Source of the DNA: Neltuma alba
Lineage: Eukaryota; Streptophyta; Magnoliopsida; Fabales; Fabaceae
Assembly (NCBI RefSeq): GCF_004799145.2
Contig: NW_021636561.1
Location: 372,001-436,000 of the forward strand
Direction of reading: 5' to 3'
Length of the DNA: 64,000 nt
In this document: in pieces, positions 1-11,265 of the stretch
Position numbering within the stretch: the stretch's first letter is position 1
Layout of the letters: the number at the start of each line of letters is the position of its first letter
Notes under the pieces: model-generated
What the model saw: the letters and a program-made list of their open reading frames with translations, nothing else
Database searches by the model: none
What the model was told of the DNA's origin: nothing
Translations under genes and position numbers: made by a program

Positions 1-2719
1 TCTATATATAAATCACTTGTATCATATTCTCACATAATGCATTAAATTAATAAAAGTTCTCACATATGCCCCTATTAAGAAAAGGGTTTGGGAAAAAAAT
101 ACATGCTGCATATTTCCTCACATAATTTCTTTATTATACTCAATAGAGATAAGATTAAAAAAAAACATTAAATACCCTACAAATAACTTATGTTTGGGAA
201 TAATATTTTTTCCCCTACAAGTGACTTGCAAGGGAGAACAAAATTCTAAGGCGGTGGTGAAGGATAAAGGAAAAGACGGCGGGAACTAAGGAAGGAACAA
301 GGAAGGAAGCAAAGCAATGATTAGAGGTTGTGGACAGTCACGTGGTGGAGGAGAACATGGAGGGAGTAAAAAAGATAAGGCACACCAAAGTAGAACAACG
401 GAAGAACTACAGAAGTAGCGAAAGACTGGGGAAAAAGAAAGTGCGACACGGCTCACCAAATGAGGCGAAGTTATTGACGACAGAGGGAAGAAGCGGTGGC
501 ACATCAGCAACGAGGGGCGAAGAAGACGAAGGAGAGAAGAAACCTCCAGACAAAGCTCTCATATTAAAACCTTCATTTTAAATACTGGTGAAGTTCAATA
601 TGAACTTGATTTGCACGACCAATGCATTCCAATTTAAAAATTTTTTAAATTTACCTTTTTTTTGAATTTGGACTTGTAAATCCTTTGAATAGTAGGTTTT
701 AACTTTGTTGACTCTGAAATCTGAACAACCCATGCCAAGGGCTTGATTGTGTATCCATTCAGAAGGAAAGACTTGGGAAGGCCACAATCATAATAGGAGT
801 TCGACCATAGCAGACTATAATTCTCATTGCTAACAAAGCCACTGCCTTACCACCCAAGACACACACAGAAGAGTTGTGCTCGTTTCGTTGAGATTCATGC
901 TGCTGTTTATAAGGAAGGGGTGGGACACTGTTTATATAAAAGCCACTGTGTTGCTTTTGATCCCATGGTTTGAATTTCACCTGTAATCAACTTGCAATGC
1001 CGCTATTACAATAAGCTTCCGTGTCTAAGCTCCAATAAAATTGGAGATGGAGAACAATCGCCGTGTACCATATCAAACAACAGAACCACCAGGTGAAAAT
1101 TACTAGACACAATCACGCATGCTCTACCAAGCCTGGAAATAGCATGCTGAAACTAACACAACAAAAGGTTAATAAATCCGCTTAATCGTCAAGGCCTCAT
1201 AAACGCAATAAGAGATGCAAGCATGACAAATGCTGTTACATTGGTAAACATAAGAGGCACGGTTAGAGCAAGTCTCCATCACAAATCTATGCACCATATC
1301 ACCTCCAATCCTTAATATAAGAGCTAATTTGGCTTTTAATTTGATCCTAAATATAAAACTCCAATCTATTTTGTCTTTCGTATTTATCTATTTTTTTCAA
1401 GTAGTTCTTGTAGATGTTTCATCAAATAGTAGTTTTAGCTAATATACATAATTGGCAAGGGTATTCTGAAAAAAACATCACATATTTATTACAAATAACT
1501 AACTTAACTAATTTTCTTAATCTCTCCAAATTAGTAAACTAAATCTCATATTACGGACCGGAAGGTAGTACATTGTATCGGGGGAGCAGAAGCATGGATT
1601 TTAGTTAGTGTAGAATAGCAAGAACTCAAGAATTTGTGAAAGGCCAGATAGCTTCACATTCCCCGGTAGGTTAGAAGAATACCCAAGATTAACAGCCACA
1701 AACACATTGGTCACAACACAGTAGCTAAGTAGCTAACTTGATAAATAGTCTAATTCGCATCCAATTCGAGCATGAAAGAAATGCAGGAGCATCAAAAAAA
1801 TGATTTCATTTTCTATTAAGCCCCAGATTTGTCTGGGTACATCCATTTCAATGAAATGTATTAGATAAAAGAGCAACAAAACTGTCTAAACTCGAGGTTT
1901 TACAGTACAAATATATAAGGATTACACAGAAGCACAATAGCAACAGAAACAAAACAATGCATAACAGAAAACAAATCATAAACTTCATTATCCGGTTCAC
2001 TTTTTGACAAACATCAGTATTGTAAATGTCAAGACAGAGCCATAGGTGCAAATAGCAAGATTAGTCAAAGCAACCTTGATCATTTCCTTGGAACTCAAGT
2101 CTTATTATCCACGACTCCACAATTCTATAGGTATTCCCAAAACACTGCCAAGCACAATGCAGCACACTCACCAACCATTTCACTACTCCATCCCCAACAT
2201 TGTGTAGGAAAGAAGGGAAAGAGGCCGTCAGAACAGAACGAGACTAAACTTGAGATAAAACTGCTGAATAATATGAATTGGAACCTTGAAGTATAAAATC
2301 ATTGTTCCAACAAGAGGAACAACAATGTCAAATTCCTAAAGCAAGCTAAACAAATCATCACACCAACTATCCATTTCAGTCTGTAAGCCAATCATCATGG
2401 TGAAATTGAAGTAGAGAAAAGCACAAATATGAAAACATTTAACCGATTACACACACATTATAAAATTCAAGGGGAATAAAAATAATAAATTGAAGTAAGT
2501 AACATTAATCATTCCAATTATTGGGAACAAAAAATGAGATTAGACTCTTTCTCTCTTTCTCTCGTAATTCATCTTGTTCAATAGCCTCTAGTCCGGCCAC
2601 AAATCCGGAAAAAACGTGAATGTAAAACGTTCTCCTTTATCATTTTTGTTAAACAAATTACTATGAAAACACAATTTTCATTTCTGAACTAGCGTATTTC
2701 GCATGGACCTAAGACATTC
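1..2719. other. AT-rich intergenic region downstream of the GCK gene
   Basis: No coding region could be supported here. The open frames at 286-581 and 578-980 have low-complexity or non-family-like translations and no splice partners. The only recognisable element is a Stowaway-like MITE at about 1300-1570. The 3' untranslated region of the GCK gene must run into the right end of this stretch, but no polyadenylation site can be fixed. Confidence 0.6.
1300..1570. mobile_element. Stowaway-like MITE (about 270 bp)
   Basis: The ends are inverted copies: ACCTCCAATCCTTAATATAA at the left and, at the right, a rising ...ACGGACCGGAAGGTAG followed by TA. The interior shares blocks (tattttgaaaaag, TTATTACAAATAACTAA, ACTAATTTTCTTAATCT) with many other copies in the window. 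TA flanks and the CTCC-GGTCC type end fit Tc1/mariner-derived Stowaway elements. Confidence 0.75.
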
Positions 2720-3193
2720 TCACTTATCATTAGAAGCCGCTTCTTTCCCAGAATCCTTGGCCTCCTTTGACTGGGAAGCACTCTGATCTGCAGTCTGCTC
2801 CGCCGTCCCTGCTTCTTTTTCCAATTCATCGACGAATTGTTTCTCAGCCGCCTTCTCTGCCCTCAAAATAGGCTCGTAGTAGTCTGCATGAGCCTCCATA
2901 CACAACTTCAATTTCGCAGTTACCTCAACGCACTTATCCACAACATCCTCCTGGTTCTTCTCTGCCTCTTCAATGCACTTCTCCCAATCGATAAAGCTAT
3001 CTCTGCATCCACCTCCTTTCATGAACAAGCAAAATCCACACTCCCCCTCTTCTTCCTCCTCCTCCTGCTTCTGCTGATCTGACGGAGCATCTTCTGGCTT
3101 AGCATCAGCCGGGGAATCTGATTGCTGAGTTGGCGTTTGACTCGGGGGCGAACCGGAGTCAGGATTTAGGGGTTTAGTATCAGGCGGGGACAT
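2720..3193 (-). CDS. GCK-domain protein with twin CX9C cysteine motif (157 aa)
   Basis: Single-exon gene. The N-terminal 49 residues are a Pro/Ser/Gln/Glu-rich disordered tail ending in an acidic run. The conserved core is about residues 50-112, starting GECGFCLFMKGGGC, the signature of the plant GCK domain (Gly-Cys-Lys). The cysteines fall at 52, 55, 63, 73, 88 and 98: a CXXC followed by two CX9C pairs (63/73 and 88/98). This is the spacing of coiled-coil-helix-coiled-coil-helix proteins such as Mia40. The C-terminal tail is rich in Ala, Glu, Lys and Ser. There is no signal peptide or membrane segment. Twin CX9C proteins are typically imported into the mitochondrial intermembrane space and held there by disulphides; that location is an inference. 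Exact function is unknown. The start is the first ATG after a GC-rich leader. Confidence 0.9.
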   Translation of the reverse strand: MSPPDTKPLNPDSGSPPSQTPTQQSDSPADAKPEDAPSDQQKQEEEEEEGECGFCLFMKGGGCRDSFIDWEKCIEEAEKNQEDVVDKCVEVTAKLKLCMEAHADYYEPILRAEKAAEKQFVDELEKEAGTAEQTADQSASQSKEAKDSGKEAASNDK

Positions 3194-3524
3194 AGCGTTC
3201 AGATAGATTGGAGTTTTACAGGATGGTGAGGATCACGGCGGAGAGATGAGCCGCAAGAGGAGGAGCAGACGGTGCCTGTGTCGCTAGGGCTTCTTCTGAT
3301 GGAAGGAGGAAGTTGCGTCGCCTGTTTCCGCCCTCCTTCGCTTAAAACCTCCTTAAACCCTTTGAACAGAATTTCGTGAAATTTTTTAATTAAGAAAATG
3401 CGTATGTTGCTTGAAAACTAGGTAATCTCAATTTGCGTGGTTCTTATTTAAGTTGATTTCTTATTCCTTATTTCCTTTAGTACTTTTTTGTCATTGATCT
3501 TTTCCAATACATAATTCAGAAACC

Positions 3525-3893
3525 GTACTAAATTTCATTTTATCGAAATTGACTTAAAAGATTAAAAACTTAAAATTATCCTAAAAATGTTTAAATTAAT
3601 AAATTTATTAATCGCCTTGTCAGTTAATAACATGAAAACTCCCATATATAAAGTTAATTACCTTTTTTTTTTATTTTGTTATTATCATATAGTTTTAAAT
3701 TTCATTTTATCTAAATCGATTTAAATCTAAGAAAAATCTCAAAGAAATCTATTAGAAGAGGTTGAAAACTCAAAATTATCCTAAGGGTACGTTTAAATTA
3801 ATAAATTTATCAATGGTATTGTGATCTTGTACGAAAACTTTAATATATAAATTTAATTACCTAAATTTTTTTATTTTGTTATTATCATATGCT
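3525..3893. repeat. Two-copy direct tandem repeat, about 165-195 bp per unit
   Basis: A block beginning aaatttcattttatcgaaat near 3530 and ending ttattttgttattatcatat near 3690 is repeated immediately after it (about 3698-3893) with many substitutions and one internal insertion. Shared inner blocks include aaaattatcctaa and gtttaaattaataaatttat. No coding potential is visible, and the unit does not resemble the MITE families in the window. Confidence 0.7.
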
Positions 3894-4131
3894 TTTTAAT
3901 AGATCTAGTATTATTTTCTTGGGATTAGTCTATTAATTCACAATTCATATAAAGTTTATCAATGAAACCCATGGTATAAAGTATAACTTATTCACTATTT
4001 TTGCATACATGTTTTGTGCTGCAATGTTGCATAAGCCTTTGTAATAACACAAGATACTAATTTATTAATTTTATTGCAAAATATTATATCTCCATAGCGT
4101 ATATGATGTATACCACATAATAATATTTTTT

Positions 4132-4397
4132 TAGTTCTTAATATATGACCTAATTAAAAAACTGTTTTTAATCCTAAATAGAAGACATATATCTTATATT
4201 TATTATTTTTTTCTAAACCATCCCCTAGTAATACTCCCTCAGTAAAATAGTGAGTTCTTCTTTTATAAGAATGATTGAAGTCGAAGGCTATCCAAGTAAA
4301 AGTGTTTTAAAAAAAAACATGATATATTTATTATAATTAACTAATTTAACTAACTTTCTTAATATAATTAAATTCTTCAAATTGGTCTAGAACGGGA
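4132..4397. mobile_element. Decayed Stowaway-like MITE
   Basis: The sequence carries diverged forms of the inner blocks of the 270-bp Stowaway family (gttcttaatatatgaccta at left, TTATAATTAACTAATTTAAC and a decayed ggtctagaacggg end at right), but the terminal inverted repeats no longer match well. It lies just beyond the stop codon of the PHO1 homologue and may overlap its 3' untranslated region. Confidence 0.5.
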
Positions 4398-4469
4398 AGA
4401 GCAATGAATTACTTTAGATGAACAATATCATAAATTATACAGGGCATCATTTCTGGCTTGGATTCTCCA

Positions 4470-7400
4470 CTATTCATCCTTGTTGTTATCTTCCTCATTG
4501 TCCTCTCTGTAGTAACTGAAAGGAAGTGGTACTGACTTGAAAGGACGATACTTGCCTACATTGTTCAAGTACTCATTCTCCAACCTGATCAGTTTTCACA
4601 TTTTCTCAAGTCAGCTCCAACAAGTTGAATTTTAATGGTTTGAAAATTCAATCTTTTGACAAGTCCAGCAGGAGACATTACCTAAAGAAGTTCCAAATGC
4701 CACGGCGTATGATTTCCAGGCACCCAATTACTGTTGTCATTGCCACTTTTTGAAGGGGGCGCCATGTCAGTTGAAGCACTGACTGCATCCAGATAAGTCT
4801 AAGCAAAACGTCAAGGCCCTGCAAATTTCAGAGAGATCAAATGAATCAGTCTGAAGAACAAAGCATCATTTTTTTTTCCTTCTTTTGGCTTAGTTGAAAT
4901 TCTTCTTGTTACCATAGCAATGAAGTAGACACATTTATGAGGAAGAAGAAGCTTATCCCTCAAATATGGGTTCCTTGAGTGTCTTCTGAGAAGTCCCCAG
5001 TCAACAAAAATATCCCAATATGTGTTCTGTATCACAGTTATGGATGATGTTATTAGAGCCAACACCTTCCAAGTCACTCCTTTCTTCAGTTCAAAGGCCG
5101 TCCTACTGAGAAGGGCCAGGATGGTGAAGAGGTAATTCAAGCCATGCCATGCTCTGATGATATCTCCTTCATCATACAATTGACGCAGGCACTGCACAAA
5201 TTCAATATGCTGTTCAATTTCTGTACTGCAATGGACATAAACGCTTGATCAACAGGTAAACAACATGATTACATTGGAAGAAACTTGTATGCTGCTATTA
5301 AATGTTTGCTATCACATTCTTTAGAAAGTAAAACCTTGGATTGTTAAAAGGCATATATGAAGGATAGAATTTGTGGACCTGTGCTAAGCGAAACCAGAAA
5401 GGAATGACACCGATGATGAAAGACAGTGTGTTATAGACACCACGACTTTGACATTTTTCTTGTCTTCTTGAGTGTTCTCCCAAGCCATAATAGCATATGT
5501 AAAGCTCAAAATTTCTGAAGGCTTGAACCTAAACAAAATAGCAGACTATGGATGCGGTCATTACCATAAGAAATAGATCAGTTTTTAGTTACCAGTAAAC
5601 ACCATGTGAGCATAAGACCTGGCTAGTTATCTGGTCAGCAAAGAAGAAATCCGGAAGCCTAACCTGCAAAAAATCAGAAATTGTGAGTGGCATTTAATCC
5701 ATTTGCTTATGCCTTTCTTTTTTCTCCCCTATTTAATTACATTACCGGGCGGAAAGGAGCACATATGGAGCGAAATAAACACTTGATGAAGAAGAACCGG
5801 CTTGATCGAAATATGATGTCAAAAGGACAGAAAGTTATCAAAAGAACAAGCTGCACATGAAACATAAAAGGAGTTGAACATAATGATGGCACAATAATTT
5901 GGTTTTTCGTTAACAGCATGACAAGCAATAAGTCTGAATTTAAGGCTTTACTCTAACCACTCAGGCCTATCACCCCTAAACCATATCAAGAGGCTTGTTG
6001 AGTTGTATTTAAAAGCAATAAATAAATTAGGACAGTCAGTTAGATTAGAATATTACCATAAGCAAGCTCAAAGGAACTATTTCTGCTGCCTTCCTATGGC
6101 TTTGAGTCTTTGGGTTCATCTCTAGCTGCAGATTTACCAAGAAACCAAGTAACGCAAGCACTGCAAGACCAGTGCTCAGCAGGAAAATTTCTCTGCAACC
6201 CAATTCAGTTCCAGGCTTGAACCCAAATATGAATGGATAATTCACTCGATAGCGCCTCCAAAAATATGCATCCACGGCATACATAAGCATGTGTAGTGTG
6301 ATAAATCCAAACAAACTGCAAGAAATATAGGAACCTCAATCAAAGGCATACACTGGATGCACAATTATCTACTTCTCCCACCAAGAGATAATTCCAATAT
6401 ATAAGCTAACATACATTTGTTACAAATAATCAACTTAATTAATTTTCTTAATAATCATAAATTAGTTACCTAGCTCTCATATAAAGACCAAAGGTAGTAA
6501 AAAGAATATCAAGTGATAAAGAGGGGAAGCATATAACACAGAAACAATGTTCCGAAAAAGACATTAATACCTGTACAGTGGGAAAATGTTTTGCATGTAA
6601 AATGACCCCTGCTTCTGCTTCATCAAATTTTGAGATATAATTCTCATTAGGGTAGCAGCTAGTAGAGCGACAAAGCATCCGGAAAAGAAGCCTATGAGTA
6701 AAAAGGCAAGGTAAATGTCATTCAATGAAAGTCTTCCAAGTGACGCTTCAAGTCAACCATTTTATCTGCTGTATTTGCCAAGCATTTTTGATAGTATTTA
6801 CCTGTAAGAAATGTTATGCTGTGCTTTTCTCTGTTAGATTTTGGCCTCAATAATTTCCTTCCCTTCTTATGATTGGAGCGTGCAAAGTTTCTGGTGAAAG
6901 TAGACTCCACCCTCTCCAACATACAGGTTACCTAAAATCAGATCAAGTGAATCAACAAGTTTACAAAAAAATCAGCATAGCATCACTAAGATGGTTTAAG
7001 TGTTTCAATTAGCTTATTTTAAATGATTTTGCACTGTATGAGATAAGTATATGACATGAGTTGTCTCTTAAAGTGTAAAAGAGCCTCTTTTTTTTTTTAT
7101 TGATTCTCTGATTTCCCAAACACTAATGCCACCAGATTGTATACTAGACTCAAAACTATCAACTAGATATCACCTGAAAGACATGATTAAAAGATATGAT
7201 AAAATGCCATAATCAGGAACTTTCTGCATGAAATATTTGAATCATAGTCCTCCGGTCCTTAATATAGAACCTAATTCTTGAGTTGATTTTGGTCCTAAAT
7301 ATAAGACTCATTTCTCATATTTATCAATTTTCTCTAAATTACCCCTATGGATACTCCCTCAACCATAATCAATTAAAAGAGAGAGGGGGTAGTAAGAAAG

Positions 7401-9059
7401 ATGATTATGATATTTTAGGAAAAATGTGTCACTTTTCTTATAATTAACTAACTTACCTAACTTCCTTAATCTAATCAAATTAGTTAAATGGGTCTTATAT
7501 CAAGGACCGAAGGAGTATTACATTTTCTTATGAAGGATATTATAATAATCAGATAATTAGATGAATGAAGTCTGAGGCAGCGGCATAAAAGTCATAATTA
7601 CGATCAGTACCCTAAATATGATACATAAATGGTTCAAAGTTAAAACAAACCTCATCAGAAGTGCCTATGTAGGAATTATCCACTACTCTCATGAATGCTC
7701 TAGACGCTGCCCTTGTTGTTGTCTTCCCAAATTAGCACATAAAAAAATGAAACTAATTAACTAACTAATAAAAATGAAATCAAGTTACAGAAGACCTTAT
7801 CTGATTTGAGCAATTATTTTGCGAATTCCTCTGGTGCAATTTTGATTTCAGTGAAGAACAAGAAACTAATGGAACTGAAATTTGGAAGGAATCAGGCATG
7901 GATGTAACCTTTTCATACTTCTCCATGATCTTGGAAAAAGCTGAGAGGTTCATAAAACTGTTTCATCCATGTTTACAAACACAATCACAACCACGCACTG
8001 GTTAAGGGAAAAGAAGGCCATTTTACTCTGATCTATTAGAATGCAACAAGTCCCATCAACTTTCATCACCTGTAATTTTTCAGATTAAGTAGTTTCTGAT
8101 AGAATTCAACAAACACAAGCCTCAATTGCTTCTCAACTTTTCTCAGATCTTCCTTGCTGAAACTAGATTCCTCTTTCTTGAGATCAGTAAAAACGCTTCT
8201 GATTGCTGACGTTGAAGTGTCAATTGTACTATCAATCTTCACTTGGTCCAGGATTTCCAACGGATTTCTTCTGTTATAATTACTCCGTCCTTCCTCCCCA
8301 TTATGATCAGCATTTCCGTTTGTGACATCCATATCTTTTTGTTGATAATCATGATCCATTTTTTCCGCAGGTGATGAACTCAAATTCTGCATCTCTGCAA
8401 ATTCAGTTCAAAATGAAACGGCTAGATAATATTCTAATTTTCTCTGTAAATTCATGTCTCTGAACAAAGACTTATATTCATCCATGAAATTCTACGTAAT
8501 AAAATTCAGAAATTCAGGATCTCAACCAGATGAAACTATTGATAAAAACGCAACCATATATTTTGCATTTACCAATATCAGGGTTTTTCACCGTTGCCCG
8601 CAATGCAATTAAAGCCTCCATTTGTTTCTTCAAGAGATCTTCTTCATGCTCTAATGCTTCCACCTGTTCCTTGAAAAAGGAATTAACCTTGTTTAGCTCT
8701 TCATCAAGCTTCTGAAAGAGCCTTACCTCAGCTTCTCCTTCTTCATGGCTCTTGCGGAAATTGGTCTTATAGAGTTTCTTTGAAGAACCATCCTGCTGTA
8801 ATTTCTTGACATCTATAACCTGATGCTCTTCGATATCGCCTTCAATCCTTCCGTGATTGCTATGTTGCAAATGAAGCCCAGAAAACCCTCTTTCAAAACT
8901 GAGCACGTGGCGCAAGGATTTGTCAGGTGGTTTCTGATTATTCTGACCCTGCTTACTACTTTTGATTTCTTTTAATATCTTCTTGAGGCCTTCATAGTCC
9001 ATGTAGTTTCCTGCCCACTCATGCACCATTTGTTCCTTGAAATCTCTCTTAAATGTCAT
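4470..9059 (-). CDS. PHO1-family SPX-EXS phosphate exporter (13 exons, 757 aa)
   Basis: Exons on the minus strand: 9059-8573, 8394-8070, 7957-7909, 7722-7651, 6931-6802, 6691-6571, 6315-6057, 5850-5746, 5663-5619, 5528-5379, 5191-4913, 4818-4682, 4584-4470. All junctions are GT-AG and the phases join without a break. Residues 1-310 form an SPX domain. It starts MTFKRDFKEQMVHEWAG, has a long charged linker and ends in a basic helix SKIMEKYEK (Lys280, 284, 287), the surface known to bind inositol pyrophosphates in SPX proteins. Membrane segments lie near residues 350-369, 396-414, 438-458 and 473-492. The EXS domain (about 515-745) has the diagnostic ADQITSQVQAFR. PHO1 proteins move phosphate out of cells, for example into xylem, and usually localise to Golgi/trans-Golgi membranes. 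The length is normal and no inactivating change is seen. Which PHO1;H clade it belongs to cannot be decided here. Confidence 0.95.
7247..7515. mobile_element. Stowaway-like MITE in intron 4 of the PHO1 homologue
   Basis: Left end after TA reads GTCCTCCGGTCCTTAATATA; right end reads ATCAAGGACCGAAGGAG before TA. It is about 269 bp and lies wholly inside the intron between exons 7722-7651 and 6931-6802. It is highly similar to the copies near 51.2, 51.6 and 58.8 kb. Confidence 0.85.
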
Positions 9060-11265
9060 CTCTTTCTCTTCCTCCCTCAGAAACACTGCACCTGTGCTCT
9101 TGTGAAATCTGAGAGTGTATATAAAAAGGAAATAATACCCCATGAATGTTTAATTTGAAAATCTTCATGGAAGCATGACAGGTACATAGACAAACACTCA
9201 GGAACTAATGCACTATATGTCTGCAAGCTTAGCATGAAGAGGTAAAATAAATATAGATATAGGAGAAATGGCCAAACGGGTGAGTAGTCAGCAGAAGAAT
9301 GAAGTTGTGAAAGAGAATGCAAGAGCAAACCTGGAAACACTGTGAGTAGACCCGCAACATCAACCGAAAAAATGGAGAGCACAGTATCTGAAGTTGTATA
9401 TGACCAGAATGTATACATTAACAAGACCTTCTAGAAGTGGTGGAAAAGTACGTACAAGGAGGGGAAGGAAGAGAGAGAATGACTGAATGGGCATCTTAAG
9501 CTGGAAGTTAAGTGGTAAACATATCAGAGAGGGGAGAGTGAATCGTGTCCTGTGCCTGTGGTGTCTTCACTTGGCAGGGGGAGGGCGATAGGTGGGGGCA
9601 AGGGGAGAGAGGCACGTGGAGCGAAGGGAATGAGGGAGAGGTGTGAATATAAGAACGATGATATATAGTGATGTCATGACTCATCATGATTTAGTATCAG
9701 TTTTTATGTGTAGTGGACGCAAGTTCGCTCGGTGTCGGTGATAGCGGCCGCCGTATATGTCATCCAAATATCCAATCCATCCATCCATGCACCGGGTATC
9801 TCAGTGCGCTTTTTTTTTTTTTTTTTCCTTTTTTTGGATAAATTTTACAGAATATATCTTTTACAACCATTTTCAGCATAAATATTACATGGGCTTAAAA
9901 AAAATCATTTTAAATATTTAATTTAACGTTAAAAGTTTCTTATCACATGTTAAAATCAAATAGAAATAGTTTTACCTAATTTTAATCAAGTCCTTTTAGC
10001 CTCTTTTTTTCTCCCCCTTTTTAATCAAGTCCTATATGGTATTACATTATTTTTAACCATGTTCTTATAGTTCTTTTTCTTTTTTCTTTTCAGCCCCTGA
10101 AAGTTATAAGGAACTAATTGAAAATTAAGTAAAATTATAGAGACTTGCATATTAGTTTTTCCCATTTTTGACTCAATGAGGCGAATAAACAATTTTATTG
10201 ATTTTTCCCATTTTGTTTAGGGTTTAGGGGAATAAAAAAATAGGATTAAGTTATAAATTTATCTCTGAAAAGTTTTCACTCAAGAAAATTAGACACCTCA
10301 AAAATTTTTGGGTTCAATATTCCCATAACAATTTTTCTCTCTACCTTTAAAAATGTTAGTTTTTTAATACTATGAAGTAAAATTGTTGTGATTTTAAACT
10401 TTTATAGATAACATTGAATTAAAAAAAACTTTTGAATACTCAACACTCCTAAACAGAAACTTTTAGAACAAATATATACTTCAACCCAATAAAAATATGA
10501 GTCACATTTAATACTCTTTCTATCTTCATGAAAAAGAGGGTATTTCAAATAAAGTGATATGCACATTTATTAGGAAAATTTAATTTGCAATCCCTATAGT
10601 TTCATAGGGTTTTTAATTAGACACACACACACACATATATACATATATGTCATGATGCCCTCCTAGTTTTACTTGATTTTAATCAAGTCTCGGAAGTTTT
10701 TTTTAAAATTTTATCAAGTCCTTATAATTTTACTTCTTTGTAATTTTTTCCTTCTTATTAGTCACCTGAAATTATAAAAATATAATTAAAATCAGATGGA
10801 ACTACTACTTTTCGTCCTAATTTTAAGCCTCTTTTGTAGTATATCATATATTTATTGAATTATATGTAATGCCGACACTAATTTCCCAAAGAAATACTGG
10901 AATGTGAAACAAATGTCGGCATGGATGAATATAGTCAGGCACGGACTGTCACGATCCAATTATAAAAGGAATGATGTCAGTACATATAATTAATGCGTTA
11001 CAAGAAAGAAATATAACAAATATAGTCAGCCTTCCCTCGTCCGCCACGTGGATTTAAGCCTTTCTCTAACCCTTTGAACCAAAGAAACTTGTTTGCTTCC
11101 ATTGTTTCCCGCATTCAACGTACTCACTACTCCTCACTCACTCTTCCTTTCCAGTCCAACCCTCCATCGAACCTCCCTCTACCTATTCTTCTTCTCTGTA
11201 TCTTTCGCATTTCCCTTCCTTTTCTCTCTTCAATGTTAATTGCCGTGTTTGAATTCGATTGAACG
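9060..11265. other. Intergenic region between divergent PHO1 and fucosyltransferase genes
   Basis: This spacer holds both promoters, since the flanking genes point away from each other. No second gene can be supported. From about 9.8 to 10.9 kb it is very AT-rich, with repeated short phrases such as tttaatcaagtcc and a CA/TA microsatellite at 10620-10650. It may be decayed transposon sequence, but no ends are visible. The stretch 11040-11265 is pyrimidine-rich and is probably the 5' leader of the fucosyltransferase gene. Confidence 0.5.
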
